A stretch of 64,000 nt of DNA, from assembly GCA_030770545.1 (NCBI GenBank), contig CM061090.1, forward strand, positions 16,464,501 through 16,528,500. Reading direction: 5' to 3'. The translations under genes and the position numbers were made by a program. The notes under the pieces were generated by a model. The model ran no database searches and had not been told where the DNA came from. It saw only the letters and a list, made by a program, of their open reading frames with translations. Of this stretch, positions 11,168 to 21,400 are shown piece by piece. This stretch comes from Macropodus opercularis (lineage: Eukaryota > Chordata > Actinopteri > Anabantiformes > Osphronemidae). The stretch's first letter is position 1, and every line of letters begins with the position of its first letter.

Positions 11168-11226
11168 CAAAAACAGAAAGATGGAAGATGTAGAAACACA
11201 AATCTGCCTTTTAATGAATATTTATA
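11162..11226 (-). promoter_or_regulatory. Gene A putative core promoter and 5' untranslated exon
   Basis: On the minus strand a TATAAATA box (11226-11219) and a nearby TTAAAAGG lie 40-60 nt upstream of a strong donor (G|GTAAGTA, exon end at 11168). The intron would run from 11167 to the acceptor before 10332. Gene B has the aligned arrangement (AAATAAAAGG, then a GTAAGT donor at 33781), duplicated. The start of transcription cannot be fixed from sequence. Confidence 0.5.
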
Positions 11227-11229
11227 TCT

Positions 11230-13540
11230 GTTTTACTGAATCCTCCTTCCAGCTGTGAAAATGCAAGTACTTCACCCACTGTGACAGTTGACATCTTTTA
11301 AAGCATTTGATGTAGGGAGGGGACAGATCCGTGACGCAACTCTTAAAAAAATGTAGTCTCTGTCAGGGAAACTATTCCGGTACATAACTAGAATGAAGTT
11401 CTACCAGTGTTACCACACGTCCAAACAAATAAACAAAGAGGTCTACTCAGGCGACATGAAGCTGGAAGGAATGCAGAGTAACTAACCTGGGTATTAAACT
11501 ACAAAGGACAAAATATTGAATAAATTGTGTGTATGATATTTAGTGTAAGCTTACAAAATTATTAAAAAAGCAAGATATGATAAAAGTTCAAAAGAGCAGC
11601 GCTTATATGTTAATACAAAAACTATGTCCTTGTACCATAGCTTTAGTTCCTCATATTTCTGTTAGGGAGTGTCAGACTGTGACATCAATATGATGCCAAA
11701 TAAAATACATTATTTAATTAAACATTTCTAAATATTATTTTATAAGGACTCTTATCTTTACCTTTTAAACATCTTCTTTATCAATTAAAGATGAGTTGAT
11801 GAGAGGTTTGTACATACAAAAAACCCTAAAACATATCAATAACTTGTTGTTGATTACAGAATGTAAAACATTTTGTCAGTGACGTCTTCCTCTGCTATTT
11901 TTATATTGTTTTTCCAGAAACCCATTTGTTACATGTGTGCTCTCTGACTCATATGTAACCACTGCAGTGACGTTAAAATGTTTGTGTGTCTACAAGGTTT
12001 ATTAAACACATATTGTAAATAAATATTTTCTTCACCTTAAATTGCTTAGTTATGTTATTTTAATCTCTCAACGTTGAGATTAACTATAAACATATTTTAA
12101 AAGTGTTAAGAAATACCCAGGCTTTGATAGGATTCATCCTTTCATTCTATTATTTTATTATTTCTTTTTACATGACTGTATATGTTGATTTATTTCTAAT
12201 TACTATCAAAGATGTTCGGCATTAGGGGACAGTTAAAATCAGAATAAAAGGGTTACTCAGCAAGATTATTTTCTGGTTTATGTCTGTACAGACAGACTGA
12301 AGGCAATTAAGATGTGTCAAAATGCTCTGCTTCTATATTAGCTTTATAAAAGTAGTTTATGAATGCTCTTATAAATATTTATGCTTATACTTTAATTTAC
12401 GTATTAAGTAATGATCAATTCACAATATCTCAATACGTTATTAAAGTACATATATTAAGGTATTAGTTGGCATCAGTGGTTCATACGTTTTTTAACTTTT
12501 ACTTCAACTTGTTTGTTGATTATATACGAAATAAACCCACAGCTGTTATGTGCTGAATATTAGTAAATCTTTTGCTTTTTGTTACTTTCTTATCAGTGAA
12601 GGCTGGTTTTCTGTCCCTCCTGAGCTGGATTTGCTCTGACGTCACTCATATACGTAGCCAATAATAACCACGTGAGATCAAAGGCGGAATTTTTAGAAGA
12701 TGCCTCATGTCTCACGTGATCTGAGATCGTGTGATTACTTTGAAACGTTTTAGTAAAGACTTTCATCATGAAGGCAGGTTTTATTGCAGAAGAAATATTG
12801 TGATTTATCAGAAGTGCAGGTTTTATTCTCAGCAAACTCTTACAGTCACAGATTAACACCCACAACAAAGACGAGTCAGTTCTGACCATCCAATAATCTG
12901 ACAAATTAACAATCAAAATAGAGCTCGCATTCATTTATGATAATACAATAAAAAAATATTAATTCATTATTTTTATAGTATTTTAATAGCTGATATGAAC
13001 TTTAATTCCAATATCACGTGAAATATTCGATTCCTTCCTAAACACTCAAACGTTTTGGCAGACTAATGTGCAATATGACTCGATGAAACATTTTTGATTC
13101 TGTATCTAACCTCCCAGGACGTGAGATGGCAACTTAATGCCGCTGATAAAGTTAGAGATTGCGTTTTGATCGCAGCGTTTTTAATTCCCGCCTCGTCTCT
13201 GGAATTTATTTAATTTTAATGTCCCCAACTTGTCGTTCATTAAGATTATAATAGTCACTCTGTGCGTCATGAGGTTAAACGGCAGATTCTCCTTTCTCCA
13301 TGACTATTACATTCACTGTTATAAAGTCTAAAACTCAAAGAGAAATACAAGCCCACAAGACGTCCTTCAAAATGATGGCGAACATCGAACGAGTGGAATG
13401 AGAGGAAAGCGTTAGAGAGGTTGAGGTACATACAAATAAGAAAAAAAAGAATACAAATAATCCAGATGCAGACCAGATTTAAAACGTATTTTTCCGTGCA
13501 CACAGAAACCAACAGGGAACAAAGATCTTTTCATGAGAGT
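11230..13540. other. Intergenic upstream block of gene A, partly conserved upstream of gene B
   Basis: No supported gene. At 11650-11760 it carries the sequence element (TCATATTTCTGTTAGGGAG) that recurs three times upstream of gene B. About 12580-13540 aligns in patches with about 36110-37600 upstream of gene B, including a TGACGTCA site at 12637-12644, two CACGTG E-boxes nearby and a reversed CCAAT. The 113-codon minus-strand frame at 12593-12934 is broken by a stop in the gene B copy and is not considered coding. Confidence 0.5.
12637..12644. promoter_or_regulatory. CRE-type palindrome TGACGTCA upstream of gene A
   Basis: Perfect palindromic CREB/ATF site, conserved at 36173-36180 upstream of gene B within a longer conserved block. 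It is about 1.4 kb upstream of the proposed 5' exon of gene A. A role in either direction is inference. Confidence 0.4.
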
Positions 13541-13562
13541 CGCCCCCCCCCCGCCCCCGCCC
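13541..13562. repeat. C-rich tract (G-rich on minus strand)
   Basis: C10-G-C5-G-C3-like tract; on the minus strand it reads as GGGCGGGGGCG followed by a G10 run. It contains GC-box matches and could fold as a G-quadruplex. A shorter CCCCCCC stretch occupies the matching place upstream of gene B (about 37610). Confidence 0.6.
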
Positions 13563-13648
13563 ACTTCACCTCTTTAGTTCACTCTAAATGATTTAAAGAA
13601 ACCAAGAGAACATTCGCTTTTTAGTTAGCAAAGTAAAACTAACATTTC

Positions 13649-13649
<1 letters not shown>

Positions 13650-13703
<54 letters not shown>
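13650..13703. repeat. (CA)n microsatellite
   Basis: About 27 perfect CA units directly followed by TATATATA and a LINE fragment. Confidence 0.95.
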
Positions 13704-13705
<2 letters not shown>

Positions 13706-13712
13706 TATATAA

Positions 13713-13934
13713 GACAAATACCAGGGACTCAAAGAAGAACTTGAGAAGGTCTGGAAAGTCAAGGCGAAAGTGGTGCCTGTGGTCATCGGAACGCTCTAGG
13801 CAGTAACCCCCAAACTGGAGGAGTGGCTAGAACAGATCCCAGGAAAGACCTCAGACATCTCAGTCCAGAAAAGTGCAGTCCCAGGAACAGCTAAGACACT
13901 GTGCAGGACCCTCAAGCTCCGAGGCCTCTGGTAG
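13713..13934 (+). pseudogene. Broken 3' end of a LINE-type reverse transcriptase ORF
   Basis: The plus-strand frame reads YQGLKEELEKVWKVKAKV, then VPVVIGTL, a TAG stop at 13797-13799, then AVTPKLEEWLEQIPG and KLRGLW before a TAG at 13932-13934. This matches the C-terminal tail commonly seen in teleost non-LTR retrotransposon polyproteins. The family assignment is from memory of the motif, not a search. It is 5'-truncated, with an internal stop, squeezed between (CA)n and (TA)n tracts, so it is a dead insertion. Confidence 0.65.
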
Positions 13935-13965
13935 AGGACCCGAGCTTGGATGGGTGAGGGACATT

Positions 13966-13967
<2 letters not shown>

Positions 13968-14002
<35 letters not shown>
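13968..14002. repeat. (TA)n microsatellite
   Basis: Perfect TA repeat just after the LINE fragment; it may be the microsatellite tail of that element or the target. Confidence 0.92.
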
Positions 14003-14005
<3 letters not shown>

Positions 14006-15062
14006 AGGCACAATGTTAGCCAGAACTGTACCTCAGGTTTTTGAGGAATCAATAGACATTTAGTAACTGAGATTTTTAAAAAAACACAACTCCAGATACG
14101 TTTTTACTAGTGAGGAGAGTGCATCGTCACAATGTATTAGACGACTGCATCTAATCAGACAAAGACATGGAAAGTAAGAATTCACTAAAGAAGAGGGCAG
14201 AAATGAGAATTAGGGTACTTACAAAATGTGGAGTGTCAGAGTGCAGGGAATCCATAGCAGTTGAGGCTCATTGAACCAGGTGAGTATAGGAACAGTAACA
14301 CCAAGGAGGCCGGGATGAAAGACGAACATATGTAGTCTAGGTGCTAATCCACAGTAGGTAGTCCGAAACACATTCAGTACGGTTGAACATGAAGCTTCTC
14401 CAAAAGATACAAAATTAAATCCAATCAGAACAAAAGCACGAAAAAAGAAGAAGAAACTCCATCGAAACCCAGCTGGGACAAGCATTTAAGAGCATGTGGA
14501 TGGTTCCAATATTTAATCAGTATCTCAAATTCTTTTACATCACAGTCACAAAACACATGTCCAAGTAAGTATTCCCTCTTCCTCTTTGGTTTAAAAGTAA
14601 AAAAAGCAAAAGCAAGGCCTGGGTTAAAGAAAAACTCAGTTCAAGGCATGAACATGGCTCCAGAGTTTGGGTCGGCAGTTTGAACATGGCGTGGCTGGGT
14701 GTCAGGAAAAATGACGTGCAGCGATCTAGAAAGCTAGACAATGACAACAAGTTGATGTAAATACTGAGGTAAGAGAACAAATGATGAGGGAAGGAAAAAC
14801 AGAAATAAACCTTCATAAGAACTGACAGACAGGATGTGAAGCTGCAGGCATTTACAGTATGATTCTATCTACTACGTAAGAATACTGGCTGGACAATTTG
14901 GCCCTTGGTACTGCAACCTAATGTGTCCTGCAACCACAGAAACCCCTAATAAAATAAAAAGTATTGTTAACTCTTTTAAAATCATGCTTTGCTTAAGTGC
15001 TAAAATTATACCAAAAATGTTCATCAAAACATGACAAAAAAGCTTTACATTTAAATATTTTC
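14003..15062. other. Intergenic DNA between LINE fragment and 3' end of gene B
   Basis: No supported gene. The small open frames here have no domain, no conserved counterpart and no convincing splice signals. From about 14890 the sequence (CCTTGGTACTGCAACC) resembles the downstream flanks of gene A (start of window) and gene C (about 38210), marking the edge of the duplicated unit. Confidence 0.5.
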
Positions 15063-15068
15063 TTTATT
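15063..15068 (-). terminator. Gene B candidate polyadenylation signal (AATAAA)
   Basis: Minus-strand AATAAAGA about 290 nt past the stop codon, at the position conserved in genes A and C. Confidence 0.55.
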
Positions 15069-15355
15069 GTGTGTATTGAGAGAAAACAGTATATAAGAGG
15101 AAAGTATTGATAATTAAGAAAATCATACACATATACATATTGAATAAATAAGAACATTATTTGTATGAGTTTAATATGCACACATGTCATATTTATTTTC
15201 ACCATAATTTATGTTCCTTAATTTAAATTTAAATAGACCACAATGTTCAGAAAAGCAATAAACATCGTGCAATAGTACAGAGGTTTGAATAAATATTATG
15301 CTGTTTTAGTTAATATTGCGTTGATTCAGTGACTTTCATTGTCTTTTTAACTTGC

Positions 15356-15438
15356 TTAGTGACTCGACAGTAGCAATGTCAACATCGCGAGGCAGGACGC
15401 AGTGATGAGGCTGATCCTGTGTGCCACTCCACTTGAAA
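15356..15438 (-). other. Gene B last exon: probable GPI-anchor signal
   Basis: 83 coding nt from acceptor TTTCTAG: LSSGVAHR then ISLITASCLAMLTLLLSSH and stop. Same logic as in gene A: small residues, short spacer, hydrophobic end, no cytoplasmic tail. Confidence 0.75.
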
Positions 15439-18400
15439 CTAGAAATGAGTGAAGCAAAAAAGATATTTAAATACTGTCAATGGATAAATGTGTGGATTTT
15501 GAATTATTACAACTAGGCCTACACATTACTTACGTATGCCGTCCACAGTGATGGAGCTGCCTTCAATGTCAAAGCCAGTGACAGTTGAAGATGCATTGAT
15601 CAAAACAGCCGCAATCTGAGTGTTGTTAGGAACAGATGTGTTGTTGAAGTTCAGATTAAACGTGTTGTAGATGGATCCGTTGCTGCAAGAGGGGAAACAA
15701 AAATGCCAGGTTAAATATGATAAGGCCACTATTGCAAAATGGTAATTAGAAAGGTTAAAAGTGAAAATACCTGTACAATACAATGACCATGTTGATGAAG
15801 GAAGGAATATCTTTTTTGAAAAGAGGTTCAAGCTGTGAAAATAAAAATACATATATTTAAAAATGATGATTCATATGTTTCATTGACTACAGGACATGAA
15901 ACAACATTGTGTAGCCACATGCAGTAGTATCCTACTAGTGAGGCTTACCTGTGATGTTATCTTTGTGGTTCGTTCTTTGAAACTTGTAGATGACGCGTCA
16001 TTTAAGTCACTTGTAAATGTGTCTAAGCGAGATCTGAAAGTCAATAGTTTTGTTGCAATTCCAGGTGTTGTAGTTGCTGCAGTTGTAGAAGTGGTTGCTG
16101 CAGTTGTAGAAGCGGGTGGTGCAGTTGTAGAAGCGGGTGCTGCAGTTGTAGAAGTGGTTGCTGCAGCTGTAGATGTAGTTGCTGCAGTTGTTGTTGTTAT
16201 AGCTGTAGTTGCAGCAGCTGTAGAGGCTGCGTTTGTCGTTGCAGCAGCTGTTAATGTTGTGTTTGTCGGTGCAGCAGGCGTAGTCAGTGGACTGGCTGTA
16301 AACCAAGACCAATCAGATAAACATGAATTTCTATTATACATTATGATGTCATTAAAGTTAAACTCAACACACAACGTCTCTACACATGCAAAATGCCTAA
16401 TTTAACTAATGTGCCAATGAAATGAATAAACCTGCTGGTTAGAACCAAAGATTTTGTTTACTTACAGATTAGTTGAACTAAGCTGGGATTGAAGCTCACA
16501 CTGAAATTGTTGTTGGTGTTGTTTGCGGCGTCTATTAATGTTTTAACAACGTCAGAATTCGCTGGGAGGTCAGCAGCGGGCGTAGATGTGTTGAAAACGA
16601 GTCCCATGTCTGCTGTTGTCTCATCTGCTTTAGTTTGACTCGCAGAATTACTGTAAAACAAACAAAGAAAAAACCCCAATACATTGACTACATGTGACAT
16701 CAGATGACTCATAAATGACTTTTGTTGTTTTATTAATCACGTTTTTACCTGAAGCTTTTAACGAAGCAGAAGATAAACAGAAAACCATATTTCCGTCTAT
16801 ATATCTCATTCATCTGCAAAAGAAAATGAAAAACCCTGTTAAAATGCTATTGGGATGAACTGGACATTTTGCTAAGAGTAACAATTTATTCCTGCAAAAC
16901 ATTGACAATAAGTAGAAGCTGTATATGATGAGGAAAGTGACTCACCGACGCTACAGTGCGGGTCTCCAGATCTTTATATTCAGGGCTGCTACTGTTGGTA
17001 TATGCGCTTTTAAATGGTTCATTCAAGCCCACAGAGAGAGTGTAAAGTATTGGTGCAGCTGTTGTCGCTGCAGTTGTGGTTGTTGTAGCCAGAGGTGTAG
17101 TTGTTGTGGCAGCATTAGTTGTATTCGTTATTGCCTGGGTTGTGGGTGTTGTCGCAGCATTAGTTGTATTTGTTGTTGCCTGAATTGTGGGTGTTGTAGC
17201 GAGAGATGTTGTTGCCACACTTGTATTTGCTGTTGTCTGAGTTGTGGTTGTTGTCGCAGCATTAGTTGTATTTGTTGTTGCCTGAATTGTGGGTATTGTA
17301 GCAAGAGATATAGTTGTTGTTGCCACACTTGTATTTGCTGTTGTCTGAGTTGTGGTTGTTGTCGCAGCATTAGTTGTATTTGTTGTTGCCTGAATTGTGG
17401 GTATTGTAGCAAGAGATATAGTTGTTGTTGCCACACTTGTATTTGCTGTTGTCTGAGTTGTGGTTGTTGTCGCAGCATTAGTTGTATTTGTTGTTGCCTG
17501 AATTGTGGGTGTTGTAGCGAGAGATGTTGTTGCCACACTTGTATTTGCTGTTGTCTGAGTTGTGGTTGTTGTCGCAGCATTAGTTGTATTTGTTGTTGCC
17601 TGAATTGTGGGTATTGTAGCGAGAGATATAGTTGTTGTTGCCACACTTGTATTTGCTGTAGTCTGAGTTGTGGTTGTTGGAGATACAGTTGTGGTTGCTT
17701 CAGTTGTAGTCGTTGCTTCTGTAGTGGTTGTTGTGGGTGACTCAGTTGTTGTTGTTGCTTCAGTTGTAGTTGTTGCTTCTGTAGTAAATGTTGTGGGTGA
17801 CTCAGGTGTTGTTGTTGCTACAGTGGTGGTTGTTGTTGCTTTGGTTGCAGTTGCTTCAGTTGTAGTTGTTGTTGCTTCAGTTATGGTTGTTGCATCAGTA
17901 GTAGTTGTTGCTATGGTTGTAGTTGTTGTTGCTTCAGATGTAGTAGTTGTTGCTTCAGTTGTGGTTTTTGTGGGTGACCCAGTTGTTGTTGTAGCTTCTG
18001 TTGTGGTTGTTGTTGCTTCAGTTGTAGTCGTTGCTGCTGTTGTGGTTGTTGTAGGTGACTCAGTTGTTGTTGTTGCTTCAGTTGTGGTTGATGTTGGAGT
18101 TTCAGTTGTAGTTGTTGTTGCTTCAGTTGTAATCGTTGCTTCTGTAGTGGTTGTTGTGGGTGACTCAGTTGTTGTTGCTTCAGTTGTAGTTGTTGTGGCT
18201 TCAGTTGTAGTCGTTGCTTCTGTAGTGGTGGTTGTGGGTGACTCAGGTGTTGTTGTTGCTTCAGTTGTAGTTGTTGTTGATTCAGTTGTAGTCGTTACTT
18301 CTGTAGTGGTTGTTGTGGGTGACTCAGTTGTAGTTGTTGTTGCTTCAGTAGTAGTTGTTGCTTCTGTAGTGGTTGTTGTGGGTGACTCAGTTGTAGTTGT

Positions 18401-21400
18401 TGTTGCTTCAGATGTAGTCGTTGCTTCTGTAGTGGTTGTTGTGGGTGACTCAGTTGTAGTTGTTGTTGCTTCAGTAGTAGTTGTTGCTTCTGTAGTGGTT
18501 GTTGTGGGTGACTCAGTTGTAGTTGTTGTTGCTTCAGATGTAGTCGTTGCTTCTGTAGTGGTTGTTGTGGGTGACTCAGTTGTTGTTGATGCTTCAGTTG
18601 TAGTCGTTGCTTCTGTAGTGGTTGTTGTGGGTGACTCAGTTGTTGTTGCTTCAGTTGTAGTTGTTGTTGCCTCAGTTGTAGTCGTTGCTTCTGTTGTGGT
18701 TGTTGTTGGAGTATCAGTTGTAGTTGTTGTTGCTTCAGTAGTAGTTGTTGCTTCTGTAGTGGTTGTTGTGGGTGACTCAGTTGTTGTTGATGCTTCAGTT
18801 GTAGTCGTTGCTTCAGTTGTAGTTGTTGTTGCCTCAGTTGTAGTCGTTGCTTCTGTTGTGGTTGTTGTTGGAGTATCAGTTGTAGTTGTTGTTGCTTCAG
18901 TAGTAGTTGTTGCTTCTGTAGTGGTTGTTGTGGGTGACTCAGTTGTTGTTGATGCTTCAGTTGTAGTCGTTTCTTCTGTAGTTGTTGTTGTGGGTGACTC
19001 AGTTGTTGTTGTTGCTTCTGTTGTGGTTGTTGTTGCTTCAGTTGTAGTCGTTGCTTCTGTAGTGGTTGTTGTAGGTGACTCAGTTGTTGTTGTTGCTTCT
19101 GTTGTGGTTGTTGTTGCTTCAGTTGTATCTGTTGCTTCTGTAGTGGTTGTTGTGGGTGACTCAGTTGTTGTTGTTGCTTCTGTTGTGGTTGTTGTTGCTT
19201 CAGTTGTAGTCGTTGCTTCTGTAGTGGTTGTGGGTGACTCAGTTGTTGTTGATACTTCAGATGTAGTCGTTGCTTCTGTAGTGGTTGTTGTGGGTGACTC
19301 AGTTGTTGTTGATGCTTCAGTTGTAGTCGTTGCTTCTGTAGTGGTTGTTGTGGGTGACTCAGTTGTTGTTGCTTCAGTTGTAGTTGTTGTTGCCTCAGTT
19401 GTAGTCGTTGCTTCTGTTGTGGTTGTTGTTGGAGTATCAGTTGTAGTTGTTGTTGCTTCAGTAGTAGTTGTTGCTTCTGTAGTGGTTGTTGTGGGTGACT
19501 CAGTTGTTGTTGATGCTTCAGTTGTAGTCGTTGCTTCAGTTGTAGTTGTTGTTGCCTCAGTTGTAGTCGTTGCTTCTGTTGTGGTTGTTGTTGGAGTATC
19601 AGTTGTAGTTGTTGTTGCTTCAGTAGTAGTTGTTGCTTCTGTAGTGGTTGTTGTGGGTGACTCAGTTGTTGTTGATGCTTCAGTTGTAGTCGTTTCTTCT
19701 GTAGTTGTTGTTGTGGGTGACTCAGTTGTTGTTGTTGCTTCTGTTGTGGTTGTTGTTGCTTCAGTTGTAGTCGTTGCTTCTGTAGTGGTTGTTGTAGGTG
19801 ACTCAGTTGTTGTTGTTGCTTCTGTTGTGGTTGTTGTTGCTTCAGTTGTATCTGTTGCTTCTGTAGTGGTTGTTGTGGGTGACTCAGGTGTTGTTGTTGC
19901 TTCAGTTGTAGTTGTTGTTGATTCAGTTGTAGTCGTTACTTCTGTAGTGGTTGTTGTGGGTGACTCAGTTGTAGTTGTTGTTGCTTCAGTAGTAGTTGTT
20001 GCTTCTGTAGTGGTTGTTGTGGGTGACTCAGTTGTAGTTGTTGTTGCTTCAGATGTAGTCGTTGCTTCTGTAGTGGTTGTTGTGGGTGACTCAGTTGTAG
20101 TTGTTGTTGCTTCAGTAGTAGTTGTTGCTTCTGTAGTGGTTGTTGTGGGTGACTCAGTTGTAGTTGTTGTTGCTTCAGATGTAGTCGTTGCTTCTGTAGT
20201 GGTTGTTGTGGGTGACTCAGTTGTTGTTGATGCTTCAGTTGTAGTCGTTGCTTCTGTAGTGGTTGTTGTGGGTGACTCAGTTGTTGTTGCTTCAGTTGTA
20301 GTTGTTGTTGCCTCAGTTGTAGTCGTTGCTTCTGTTGTGGTTGTTGTTGGAGTATCAGTTGTAGTTGTTGTTGCTTCAGTAGTAGTTGTTGCTTCTGTAG
20401 TGGTTGTTGTGGGTGACTCAGTTGTTGTTGATGCTTCAGTTGTAGTCGTTGCTTCAGTTGTAGTTGTTGTTGCCTCAGTTGTAGTCGTTGCTTCTGTTGT
20501 GGTTGTTGTTGGAGTATCAGTTGTAGTTGTTGTTGCTTCAGTAGTAGTTGTTGCTTCTGTAGTGGTTGTTGTGGGTGACTCAGTTGTTGTTGATGCTTCA
20601 GTTGTAGTCGTTTCTTCTGTGGTTGTTGTTGTGGGTGACTCAGTTGTTGTTGTTGCTTCTGTTGTGGTTGTTGTTGCTTCAGTTGTAGTCGTTGCTTCTG
20701 TTGTGGTTGTTGTGGGTGACTCAGTTGTTGTTGTTGCTTCTGTTGTGGTTGTTGTTGCTTTAGTCGTTGCTTCTGTAGTGGTTGTGGGTGACTCAGTTGT
20801 TGTTGATGCTTCAGTTGTAGTCGTTGCTTCTGTAGTGGTTGTTGTGGGTGACTCAGTTGTTGTTGTTGCTTCTGTTGTGGTTGTTGTTGCTTCAGTTGTA
20901 GTCGTTGCTTCCTTAGTGGTTGTTGTGGAAGTCTCAGTTGTAGTTGTTGTTGCTTCAGTTGTAGTCGTTGCTTCTGTAGTGGTTGTTGTGGGTGACTCAG
21001 TTGTAGTTGTTGTTGCTTCAGTAGTAGTTGTTGCTTCTGTAGTGGTTGTTGTGGGTGACTCAGTTGTAGTTGTTGTTGCTTCAGATGTAGTCGTTGCTTC
21101 TGTAGTGGTTGTTGTGGGTGACTCAGTTGTAGTTGTTGTTGCTTCAGTAGTAGTTGTTGCTTCTGTAGTGGTTGTTGTGGGTGACTCAGTTGTAGTTGTT
21201 GTTGCTTCAGATGTAGTCGTTGCTTCTGTAGTGGTTGTTGTGGGTGACTCAGTTGTTGTTGATGCTTCAGTTGTAGTCGTTGCTTCTGTAGTGGTTGTTG
21301 TGGGTGACTCAGTTGTTGTTGCTTCAGTTGTAGTTGTTGTTGCCTCAGTTGTAGTCGTTGCTTCTGTTGTGGTTGTTGTTGGAGTATCAGTTGTAGTTGT

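Noticed and set aside
12593..12934. 113-codon minus-strand open frame upstream of gene A
   Set aside because: The aligned sequence upstream of gene B (36122-36470) has an early stop, and no domain is visible.
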